In this document: positions 1 through 6,028 of the stretch, piece by piece | Numbering within the stretch: position 1 is the stretch's first letter | How the letters are laid out: every line of letters begins with the position of its first letter | Source of the DNA: Chloroflexota bacterium | GTDB taxonomy: Bacteria; Chloroflexota; UBA6077; CF-72 | DNA length: 6,294 nucleotides | Assembly (NCBI GenBank): GCA_019242065.1 | Contig: JAFAWJ010000067.1 | Span: 1-6,294, forward strand | Direction of reading: 5' to 3' | The notes under the pieces: model-generated | Seen by the model: only the letters and a program-made list of their open reading frames with translations | Databases searched by the model: none | What the model was told of the DNA's origin: nothing | Position numbers and translations under genes: made by a program

Positions 1-164
1 TGGATCAATGAACGCCAGCATGCTGGTCTGAGGCTTCGTTCGTCCACGCACGCCCTCTACCCTACTCCGCCAGCATCACTACCGGAAGACCCGCCTTTAT
101 CAACGACCTGCTAGAGAAGAGCGAACAAAATGGCTTATGCGACGTAGTCCCGCACGATGCTGCT
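1..164. other. Left-edge region with no supported gene
   Basis: This stretch lies downstream of the histidine phosphatase stop codon. Plus-strand frame 1 is open from the edge to a TAG at 112-114 (about 37 codons) and could be the tail of a gene entering from the left, but its composition suggests no family. On the minus strand an ATG at 19-21 opens MLAFIDP and then leaves the window. It could start the next co-directional gene, but no convincing Shine-Dalgarno sequence precedes it. Neither reading can be supported from so few codons. Confidence 0.4.
15..26. repeat. 12-bp perfect palindrome CCAGCATGCTGG
   Basis: CCAGCATGCTGG reads identically on both strands. It overlaps the possible minus-strand ATG at 19-21, so it could be an operator-like site over a start codon. 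A 12-bp palindrome can also arise by chance in a window of this size. No T-tract follows it, so it is not a terminator. Confidence 0.3.
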
Positions 165-175
165 TTAAGCAGGCA
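158..175 (-). repeat. Small hairpin centred on the phosphatase stop codon
   Basis: CTGCT (160-164) and AGCAG (168-172) are complementary and flank the TTA that is the minus-strand TAA stop codon. TG (158-159) pairs with CA (174-175) after one bulged base. On the minus strand the TAA stop is therefore the loop. The minus-strand bases after it are not a T-run, so this is not a canonical intrinsic terminator. At most it could help 3'-end stability. Confidence 0.3.
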
Positions 176-800
176 CGCTGCCTCCCCAACTCACACACAC
201 CAGGTGGTCGTCGCACGATTCAGCGATTACGACTTCGGCGTGTCCGATGCTTCGCTTGCGCGCGAACTCTGGACTGACGTTCGATAGTAATTGCGGGAGC
301 ATGCAGATGAGCATTGCGCCATGCCCGATCAGGAGCACCGAACCTCGCGGTGTTTTCCGGCGCAACGAGTCGATAAACGGCATGAAACGGGAGCGAACGT
401 CATCGAAACTTTCGCCACCTTCAATCCGTGCGTGCCACTCTCGCCGTATCAACCATGCATCAAGCAGTGCTTCATACTGGCGCCAACTCGCAGCGTCCGA
501 CATGCCTTCCAGAACGCCCATATCGAATTCGGCCAAGGCCTGCGTCGTTGTGTAGTCCAGAAGTAGCTGTGTGCTGAGAATCTTCGCGGATTGGCGCGCC
601 CGAAGGACAGGACTCGCAAACATTGCCGCAAATGCAATGCCTCTCATACCTCCTGCCAGCCCCTCCATTTGAGCGCGACCAGTGTGGGTCAGGCCGTGCG
701 GCAAATCTCGGTTGGAGAAGACGTGCAGTTGGTTCGCCTCGCTCTCCCCGTGTCGGATGAAATACAGTCGCAAGGGCATCGGTGCGCCTGTTTGTGTCAT
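165..800 (-). CDS. Histidine phosphatase (phosphoglycerate mutase-like) family protein
   Basis: A 211-residue member of branch 1 of the histidine phosphatase superfamily, close to the usual 190-220 residues. The phosphohistidine motif is FIRHGES at residues 14-20, with His17 as the expected nucleophile and Arg16 beside it. The other active-site elements are present: Arg67 in SPVLRARQSA (63-72), the acid in LAEFDMGVLEG (89-99, probably Glu91), GGES (128-131), and the second catalytic histidine His160 in LLIGHGAML (156-164). No signal peptide or membrane segment is visible, so it is probably cytoplasmic. The family includes cofactor-dependent mutases, cobalamin-pathway and sugar phosphatases and broad-specificity phosphatases; the sequence does not show which substrate applies. 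ATG at 798-800 was taken as the start; Met8 (777-779) is an alternative, and neither has a strong ribosome binding site. It lies 83 bases downstream of the large regulator on the same strand and may share its transcript or be its target. Confidence 0.93.
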   Translation of the reverse strand: MTQTGAPMPLRLYFIRHGESEANQLHVFSNRDLPHGLTHTGRAQMEGLAGGMRGIAFAAMFASPVLRARQSAKILSTQLLLDYTTTQALAEFDMGVLEGMSDAASWRQYEALLDAWLIRREWHARIEGGESFDDVRSRFMPFIDSLRRKTPRGSVLLIGHGAMLICMLPQLLSNVSPEFARKRSIGHAEVVIAESCDDHLVCVSWGGSVPA

Positions 801-835
801 TGCAGCAGCAAGTGTCGGGCATCCTCACCGCGAGC

Positions 836-857
836 ACATCTGTCGGATGACAGATGT
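836..857. promoter_or_regulatory. Perfect 9-bp dyad between regulator and phosphatase genes
   Basis: ACATCTGTC (836-844) and GACAGATGT (849-857) are exact reverse complements separated by GGAT. The dyad sits in the 83-base gap between the regulator stop codon (884-886) and the phosphatase start (800). The following minus-strand bases contain no T-run, which argues against an intrinsic terminator. The site could be an operator for a dimeric regulator, possibly the adjacent one, or an intercistronic mRNA hairpin. The structure is directly seen; the role is inference. Confidence 0.55.
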
Positions 858-883
858 ATGCGAAATGCTTCCGCGCGGCTCTG

Positions 884-3800
884 CTATGAAGTCAGCTGCT
901 CTCCAGATGCGAGACTCATGCGCTCCGCGACCCACGCGGCGATCTCCGCACGGGAGCGCATCCCCAATTTCCCCAAGACGTGCTCGATGTGCGTGCGTGC
1001 CGTGCCCGAGCTAATCACCAGCGCCTGCCCAATTTCTCGGTTCGTCCGTCCTTGGGCGACCAGTCGCACCACGTCCCATTCTCGCGCCGTCAAGTGTTCG
1101 CCGCGCTGGCGCCGCGACCGCGACGGGCGTGGCGCAGAGACCTTCTGCGGAATCGGCTCGCCGGAGAACGCCTCCGCCACGGCACGATCCATTGAGATCG
1201 CCCGCCCGTGGGCCCACGCTCGGGCAAACATCTCCTCGCCGAGGGACGCACGCAACTGCGCGAGCAGCTCGTCCCGTGTTCGGGGATCCACGTATGCGCC
1301 GAAATCCGGAGCTGCGTGGATCGCCTCGTACAGTGCGCTGCTGGCGCCGAATAGCTCCGCAGCATGTCGTCGCTGGGCATTCGAGGCGGCAAGCGTCGCA
1401 AGTCCGTCGAGGGCCATTGCGATCCCGCGCTGGTCGCCAATTCGCACGAACAGATCCAGACTCTCACGGTGCAACTGCTGGGCACTCGCCAGATCCCCTG
1501 TCAGACGGGCTATTCTGCCAAGACCATCCAGGCGTTGGGCGATGGCTCGCTCTTCGCCCTGCTCCCGGTGGAGCTGCAACGCCCGTTCCGCCAGTGCGCG
1601 CGCCTGTTCGAGGCGGCCGTGCGCAGCGGCGATAGTCGACAGACCCGGTAGGACAATGGAAACGCCGCGCTTATCACCTGTTTGATCAAATAGTCTGAGG
1701 GCCTCTTCGTACAGACGCTCTGCGTCCTGGTGCTGACCTCGGGCCTGAGCCATAATTCCCAGGTTGTTCAACGAGATGGCTGCGCCACGAAGATCACCGA
1801 GATCGCGCTGCAAATCAAGCGCCTCTGTTGCGAACAACTGCCCGCGCTCGTACTGACCCCGGTGCCGGGCGACGTTGGCGAGCTCATTAAGCGTGAATGC
1901 CACGCCCCATTCGTCGCCGACTTCCCGCTGCAGTAGCAGGGCTTCCTGGTCGCATGCCTCTGCGCGCTGATAATCTCCACGGTGCCGCGCCACCTCACCC
2001 AGATCATCCAGACAGGCAGCTAGACCGGCCGTGTCTCCAGACTGACGGTACAGGGCCAAACTGCGCTCATAGTAGCCGCTTGCTCGCAGATAGTGGCCAC
2101 GCGCCTGGGCGATGCGGCCGAGACCGCTGAGCGCGACCGGGATGCCCTGCGAGTCTCCGACTCGTCGATACATTTTCAGGCTCGCGGCAAAAGACGCTTG
2201 CGCAGTGTCCAGGCTTGCTTGAGCGAACGCGAGTTGACCCAATCCGCAAAGGGCCGCGGCACGGACTGATATGGAGATGTCCGCGTCTTGTGGAGAGCCG
2301 AGGAGCAATTCAAACCAGCGGCGGCCTTCGGTAAAATGCCCGCGAATCATCCAGAAGCGCCACAAAACGTTGCATAGACGCAGCCCCAGGGTTCGCTCGC
2401 GGCACTGTACTGCCCATGAAAGGGCCTCGCGAAGATTGTCCTGTTCAGGACTCAGTTGTTCCAACCATCGTCGCTGGGCGGGCCCACGCAGTTCCCGATC
2501 AGCCCGCTCCGCCAACTGCAGGAAGTACTTAGCATGTCGCCCCCGCGCAGTCTCGGCCTCCCCCCGCCTCTCGAGGTATTCGTCACCATACTGGCGAATC
2601 GTGTCCAACAACCGATAGCGTGTGGCGACACCGCCAGTTTTGGAGTCCACGTCCACCATAGACTGATCCACCAGCCGCGTCAGCAGGTCCAGAGTGCTGG
2701 CTTTCTCCCGTTCATCGCCTGCGACCCCTTCGGCAGCTTCCAGGGTCCACCCGCCATGGAAGACCGAGAGCCGTTCGAATAGTTGTCGCTCGGAAGGGTC
2801 GAGGAGCGCATAGCTCCAATCGATCGTCGCACGCAGAGTCTGCTGGCGCTCAGGGAGCGTCCGACTTCCGCCGGTTAGCAGGCATAGCCGCTGGCTAAGC
2901 CGTTCAACCAACTCATTCAACCCCAGCGCTCGTAACCGCGCAGCGGCCAACTCGATCGCCAACGGAATGCCGTCGAGTTGGCGACAAATCTCGAGTACTG
3001 CACTCGAGTTCTCGTCCGACAACTGAAACTCGGCTTGCACCAACCGTGCCCGATCGACGAACAGACGCACAGCCTCGCAGTTAGTGGAATTCGTGAAGAG
3101 GTCTGGAAGCGTCAACGGTTGGACCGGCTGGAGGTGCTCGCCGGGCACATCGAGCCGTTCCCGACTGGTCGCCAGGATCTGAAGGTGTGGACACTTACGC
3201 AGTAGATGCTGCGTGAGCATGGCGCAGGCCTGCACCAGATGTTCGCAATTGTCGAGGAGCAGCAAGACCCGACGTGACGACAAGTTCAGACTCACCAGAT
3301 CCAGCAACGGCATGTCGGGCTGTTCGCGAATTCCGAGTGCCGCGGCAACCGCCGTCGTCATCAGTTGTGGGTCGGCAAGGGAGCTCAGATCCACGAATAC
3401 GGCCCCACGTTGTGACCGTGCCGCTTCGATCGCCAGGCGTGTCTTCCCCACGCCACCGGGCCCAACCAGCGTCACAAGGCGTGCGGTTTCTAGACGGTCT
3501 CTGATCGCCGCCATCTCACGCTCCCGCCCTATAAAGCTGGTGAGCGGTACAGGAAGAGGCAGTGACGGGCGCTCGGAGCTCTCAATGGTGACGAGCAGCT
3601 CCTCCACTTGCGCTTGGTGATGTAGATGCACCAATGCCTGTGAGGGGGCGACGTCTAACTCCTGGCGCAAGTCGCGGGCGGTATTATGAAAAACACGCAG
3701 AGCGTCAGAGCGCCGCCCTTGCCGCATGTGGAGCCGCATGAGCATCGCAGCAATTCGCTCGTCACCTGGGTCGAACTCAGCAAGTCGTTGAAGCTCGCGC

Positions 3801-4384
3801 GCTGCCTCCTCCAATTGTCCCACTTGCTCGTACAGCTTTGCGACTTTCAGCTCAACATCGAACCAGAGCCTTCGAAGACGCTCGCGGCGAGCGCCCGACC
3901 AATCCTCATAGATATCGTCGGGCAAATACGCGCCACCGTACAGCGCAGTCGCTGTACGGAGCGCCTCAAACTCGCCGGTGCCCAACGCTACGCTGGCAGC
4001 CAGTTCGAACTCGTCTGCATCGACCCAAATAACGCTTTGTCCAAGCGCATACATCGTCTCCGCATCAAACCAGATGAGATCTGGGGCGCCCCTGTCCCCA
4101 GGCCACCTGAGAGCTCGTCGGATCGCATGTGCGGCAGTGCGCAGGTTCGTGAAAGCCGCCGGCGCTTGTGAGTCAGGCCACAGCCAGTCGACTGCCTGGT
4201 CCTTGAGGAGGCGACGACCTGGTTGCGTTAACAGCCACTTGAACAACTGAATTGCTTTACGTCGACGCCATATGCTGTTGGGGAGCACCACCTCGCCGAC
4301 GGTGAGGGCGAATGTACCCAGCGTGTGCACATGGATTCGTGGCGAGGGATTGGCGGGCGTGCCCCAGGACTCATGCTGCTCCAC
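884..4384 (-). CDS. SARP/LAL hybrid regulator: wHTH-BTAD, NB-ARC-like ATPase, TPR array, LuxR HTH
   Basis: A 1,166-residue cytoplasmic STAND-type transcriptional regulator. Residues 17-120 form an OmpR-like winged helix as in SARP activators (LGTFALTV at 22-29, WRRRKAIQLFKWLL at 39-52, then a helix ending HAIRRAL at 86-92). Residues 122-262 fit the bacterial transcriptional activation (BTAD) domain. SFIGRERE (283-290) leads into the nucleotide-binding domain, with Walker A GPGGVGKT (308-315), Walker B VLLLLDN (373-379), the sensor-like ILATSRERL (403-411) and the GLPL-like DGIPLAIELAAARL (471-484). TPR-type repeats fill 703-1022. A LuxR/NarL helix-turn-helix closes the protein (about 1097-1156: HLTAREWDVVRLVAQG, TNREIGQALVISSGTARTH, KLGMRS). 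Family knowledge suggests ATP-dependent switching controlled by a ligand or partner bound by the TPRs, but the signal and targets are unknown. The start is GTG; an in-frame TGA at 4409-4411 limits any extension, and the preceding ribosome binding site is weak. All motifs are intact and there is no frameshift. Confidence 0.93.
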   Translation of the reverse strand: MEQHESWGTPANPSPRIHVHTLGTFALTVGEVVLPNSIWRRRKAIQLFKWLLTQPGRRLLKDQAVDWLWPDSQAPAAFTNLRTAAHAIRRALRWPGDRGAPDLIWFDAETMYALGQSVIWVDADEFELAASVALGTGEFEALRTATALYGGAYLPDDIYEDWSGARRERLRRLWFDVELKVAKLYEQVGQLEEAARELQRLAEFDPGDERIAAMLMRLHMRQGRRSDALRVFHNTARDLRQELDVAPSQALVHLHHQAQVEELLVTIESSERPSLPLPVPLTSFIGREREMAAIRDRLETARLVTLVGPGGVGKTRLAIEAARSQRGAVFVDLSSLADPQLMTTAVAAALGIREQPDMPLLDLVSLNLSSRRVLLLLDNCEHLVQACAMLTQHLLRKCPHLQILATSRERLDVPGEHLQPVQPLTLPDLFTNSTNCEAVRLFVDRARLVQAEFQLSDENSSAVLEICRQLDGIPLAIELAAARLRALGLNELVERLSQRLCLLTGGSRTLPERQQTLRATIDWSYALLDPSERQLFERLSVFHGGWTLEAAEGVAGDEREKASTLDLLTRLVDQSMVDVDSKTGGVATRYRLLDTIRQYGDEYLERRGEAETARGRHAKYFLQLAERADRELRGPAQRRWLEQLSPEQDNLREALSWAVQCRERTLGLRLCNVLWRFWMIRGHFTEGRRWFELLLGSPQDADISISVRAAALCGLGQLAFAQASLDTAQASFAASLKMYRRVGDSQGIPVALSGLGRIAQARGHYLRASGYYERSLALYRQSGDTAGLAACLDDLGEVARHRGDYQRAEACDQEALLLQREVGDEWGVAFTLNELANVARHRGQYERGQLFATEALDLQRDLGDLRGAAISLNNLGIMAQARGQHQDAERLYEEALRLFDQTGDKRGVSIVLPGLSTIAAAHGRLEQARALAERALQLHREQGEERAIAQRLDGLGRIARLTGDLASAQQLHRESLDLFVRIGDQRGIAMALDGLATLAASNAQRRHAAELFGASSALYEAIHAAPDFGAYVDPRTRDELLAQLRASLGEEMFARAWAHGRAISMDRAVAEAFSGEPIPQKVSAPRPSRSRRQRGEHLTAREWDVVRLVAQGRTNREIGQALVISSGTARTHIEHVLGKLGMRSRAEIAAWVAERMSLASGEQLTS
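1319..2278 (-). repeat. Coding repeat array of about eight 40-residue TPR units
   Basis: Within the regulator, residues 703-1022 divide into units of exactly 40 residues (120 bases). Seven of them, from residue 743 onward, begin with GD or GE followed by a short variable stretch: GDSQG, GDTAG, GDEWG, GDLRG, GDKRG, GEERA and GDQRG. A degenerate first unit starts near residue 703. Each unit carries a core like LxxLGxxARxRGxYxxAxxxYExALxLxR, typical of TPRs of the TPR_12/Kinesin-light-chain type. The units form a superhelical scaffold that would bind a partner or ligand. The nucleotide sequences have diverged, so the regularity is at the protein level. Confidence 0.85.
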
Positions 4385-4429
4385 TTCGCTTCTATCCCCG
4401 CCCTGACCTCAGCGCGCGAACCATACCAC

Positions 4430-4636
4430 CTATCGACGGTTGGATGCGGCGACGGCCCGTGCTTGAACGTCGACCGCGATCGAGATGGCCCAGTCGCTTA
4501 CGTACCAGTTCAGGCCGCAGGGTCTGTGGAGCTCGCCCGAGATGCCGATGCGGACTGGCGACAGCGCAGTACGAGACGGCGGCAGCGCACCCAGCGGACC
4601 TGCTCGATACGCCCCGGAAGTCACCGTGCTAACCAC
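4430..4636 (-). CDS. Doubtful 68-residue ORF upstream of the regulator
   Basis: A GTG-started frame of 68 codons ending in TAG 45 bases upstream of the regulator start. Its second half has a balanced composition (GELHRPCGLNWYVSDWAI) and many G/C third positions, roughly what the neighbouring genes show. Against it, the opposite strand is equally open: an ATG frame at 4485-4712 encodes 75 residues, beginning MAQSLTYQFRPQGLWSSPEM, with similar third-position bias. At most one is likely to be translated, and both may be fortuitous. No clear ribosome binding site, signal peptide or family motif was found. It could equally be part of a conserved noncoding or decayed repeat element. Confidence 0.2.
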   Translation of the reverse strand: MVSTVTSGAYRAGPLGALPPSRTALSPVRIGISGELHRPCGLNWYVSDWAISIAVDVQARAVAASNRR

Positions 4637-4682
4637 GAGACGAAGACCGCCAGTATCGCGTCGTGAAGGGGGCGGGGTGAGC

Positions 4683-4728
4683 GACTACCGTAGTCTCTCG
4701 CCAGACGGCTAGTCCGGTCTGGAGTATA
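4683..4728 (-). promoter_or_regulatory. Candidate -10-like box with two adjacent dyads
   Basis: On the minus strand, TATACT (4723-4728) matches five of six positions of the sigma-70 -10 consensus. Immediately downstream lie CCAGAC/GTCTGG (arms 4701-4706 and 4717-4722) and GACTAC-C-GTAGTC (4683-4695). The arrangement would suit a controlled promoter with a leader of about 330 bases before the regulator. No convincing -35 box sits at the expected spacing, so the promoter call is weak; the dyads themselves are directly seen. Confidence 0.2.
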
Positions 4729-5041
4729 CAGCGCAATTGACCCGCAGTTTCGAAGCGCGGGCATGTTGGGCGCAAACCAATCGGTTAGCACCGACGCGGA
4801 TCCGCAGACGAAACTATTGGAGTAGTGAGCCTGATCCGGCTCTGAGTGAGTGCAAAACGCTCGGGCGGTGGCGGCGAAGGATGCGACTGATAAGAAGGAA
4901 CGGTTGTGCTCGCCTCCGCCAACCAGACTTCACCACTGCCAGTCAGGTCGTCGGAAAGCAGCATACGGCTTCCCCGAAATGGCAGTTCGTTGTCGCCCGT
5001 TCGACACATTTCCGGAGGGCTACGGCTTTTCGCAAACTCGT

Positions 5042-5905
5042 CTATCCTAGTGTGCGTACACCTGAGAATCTCCGCGCCGTCTCCGCGCAGCGCTCGAGAA
5101 TGGGCATCAGCTCCTCGCTCCGCCTGGGTGGTAGGCCGAAAATATAGCGACTCGCGCCCGCGTTGAAAAAGCGCTCGACGAGCCTGGGGTCATGTGAGTT
5201 CAGCGAGAAGATTGTCACGGGAATCGGTTTGCGGCCGGCCGCGGCCGCGAGCTGCTGGAGCTCGGCCATGCGTTCGACCAGGTCGGTGTCGCCACGGCCG
5301 ATAATTGGGCCCCATTCGTCGCCGTACTCCACGACGCGCTCGAGCGTCCGGACACCGTTGCCGCCCACCAGGATCGGCGGATGGGGCCGCTGCACGGGCT
5401 TTGGCCACTGCCAGATCCGATCGAAGTTGACGAACTTGCCGTGGAAGCTGGCTTCGTCCTGAGTCCAGATCTCGCGCATCGCCAGCGTGCGCTCGCGCAT
5501 GACCGCGAAGCGCCGCGTTGGATCGGTGCCGTGATTGGCCATCTCCTCACGATTCCAACCCGCGCCGATGCCGAAGACGAACCTGCCGTTGGACAAGTAG
5601 TCTACGGTGGCAACCTCTTTGGCGAGCACGATCGGATCGTGTTCGATCACCAGACACACACCCGTGCCCAGCTTGAGGGTTGTGGTGACCACGGCGGCCG
5701 CGGCCAGACTTATGAACGGATCAAGCGAGTGGGAGTATTCGAGGGGCAGTTCCGTGCCGCCCGGGTACGGTGTCTTGCGCTCCGCCGGGATGTGCGTGTG
5801 TTCTGGTAGCCACAGCGATTCGAAGCCGAGATCCTCGGTGGCTCGCGCCAGATCAACGACACCGATACTGAAGTCGGTCGGGAACATCAGCACGCCAAAG
5901 TCCAT
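5042..5905 (-). CDS. LLM-class flavin/F420-dependent oxidoreductase
   Basis: A complete 287-residue luciferase-like monooxygenase-fold protein, the usual length for the single-domain F420-dependent group (resembling TIGR03619-type proteins). It starts MDFGVLMFPTD, with the first beta strand of the TIM barrel. It continues through ESLWLPEHTHIP (29-40), the long conserved block from DPFISLAAAA (62-71) through LKLGTGVCLVIEHDPIVLAK (77-96) and LSNGRFVFGIGAGWNREE (104-121), then PPILVGGNG (176-184) and GDEWGPI (195-201). Such enzymes use reduced F420 or FMN for hydride transfer or oxygenation of small molecules. The substrate, and whether F420 or FMN is used, cannot be read from sequence alone; F420 is favoured by family resemblance. 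No signal peptide or membrane segment is seen, so it is cytosolic. The ATG at 5903-5905 has an excellent ribosome binding site. The next gene on its strand is 657 bases away, so it is probably monocistronic. Confidence 0.92.
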   Translation of the reverse strand: MDFGVLMFPTDFSIGVVDLARATEDLGFESLWLPEHTHIPAERKTPYPGGTELPLEYSHSLDPFISLAAAAVVTTTLKLGTGVCLVIEHDPIVLAKEVATVDYLSNGRFVFGIGAGWNREEMANHGTDPTRRFAVMRERTLAMREIWTQDEASFHGKFVNFDRIWQWPKPVQRPHPPILVGGNGVRTLERVVEYGDEWGPIIGRGDTDLVERMAELQQLAAAAGRKPIPVTIFSLNSHDPRLVERFFNAGASRYIFGLPPRRSEELMPILERCAETARRFSGVRTLG

Positions 5906-5912
5906 GGTCTCA

Positions 5913-5919
5913 CTCCTCT
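5913..5919 (-). promoter_or_regulatory. Ribosome binding site of the oxidoreductase
   Basis: AGAGGAG on the minus strand ends seven bases before the ATG at 5903-5905. This fixes the start codon and predicts efficient translation, in contrast to the weak sites before the regulator and the phosphatase. Confidence 0.75.
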
Positions 5920-5991
5920 CGTCTCATCGCCAGCCTACGCGAGCATTCTGCGCTCTTTCGCCAAACTTTGCTCATTCCCGGGATTCGAGCG

Positions 5992-6021
5992 ATCGGGTTC
6001 AACTTCAGTGAGGAACCCGAT
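5992..6021. promoter_or_regulatory. Perfect 9-bp dyad upstream of the oxidoreductase
   Basis: ATCGGGTTC (5992-6000) and GAACCCGAT (6013-6021) are exact reverse complements around a 12-base spacer. The dyad lies about 90-115 bases upstream of the oxidoreductase start. On the minus strand a TTGAAC hexamer overlaps its inner edge, though no good -10 box follows at 17 bases. No T-run flanks either side, so a repressor or activator operator is a better guess than a terminator. It is also close to the presumed mobile-element boundary. The function is inference. Confidence 0.45.
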
Positions 6022-6028
6022 TGGCATG

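Larger units (their letters stand above)
4385..5041. other. 657-base intergenic region without a convincing gene
   Basis: This region lies between the oxidoreductase stop codon and the regulator GTG start, both genes being on the minus strand. It should contain the regulator promoter and 5' leader. Several short dyads are present: GACTAC-C-GTAGTC (4683-4695), CCAGAC/GTCTGG (4701-4722), TCGGT/ACCGA around TAGC (4781-4794), the palindrome GCGGATCCGC (4796-4805) and GAGCC/GGCTC (4827-4842). None is followed by a T-run. Several short open frames cross it on both strands; only the one at 4430-4636 (minus) and its antisense partner are listed, as doubtful. It could be a decayed gene, an untranslated leader or a remnant repeat; I cannot distinguish these. 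Confidence 0.5.

Noticed and set aside
836..857. Reading the 836-857 dyad as an intrinsic terminator or as a canonical lux box
   Set aside because: No T-run follows on either strand. The CTG and CAG half sites are eight bases apart, not ten as in the lux-box pattern, and the regulator has no autoinducer-binding domain.
591..1685. A 364-codon plus-strand open frame
   Set aside because: It lies antisense to the regulator C-terminus and most of the phosphatase N-terminus. It is Arg/Ser/Ala/Cys-rich with no motif, as expected for the complement of GC-rich coding DNA. Both minus-strand genes have intact family motifs.
3213..4171. Plus-strand open frames at 3213-3620 and 3686-4171
   Set aside because: They are antisense to the ATPase, BTAD and winged-helix portions of the regulator, show low-complexity Ser/Arg composition and have no recognisable domain.
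4485..4722. A group II intron 3' end (domain V) in the intergenic gap
   Set aside because: I looked for the AGC/GTTC-bounded hairpin with a GAAA-type tetraloop and did not find it on the plus strand. There is no reverse transcriptase nearby.
4737..5166. Open frames at 4737-5147 (plus), 4906-5166 (plus) and 4785-5009 (minus)
   Set aside because: The plus frames run into the antisense of the oxidoreductase 3' end, and their composition is irregular. The minus frame has no ribosome binding site or motif. I could not support any as a gene, though conservation searches of the gap could reopen the minus one.
5381..6011. Plus-strand open frames at 5381-5809 and 5607-6011
   Set aside because: Both are mostly or wholly antisense to the well-supported oxidoreductase and have no family resemblance.
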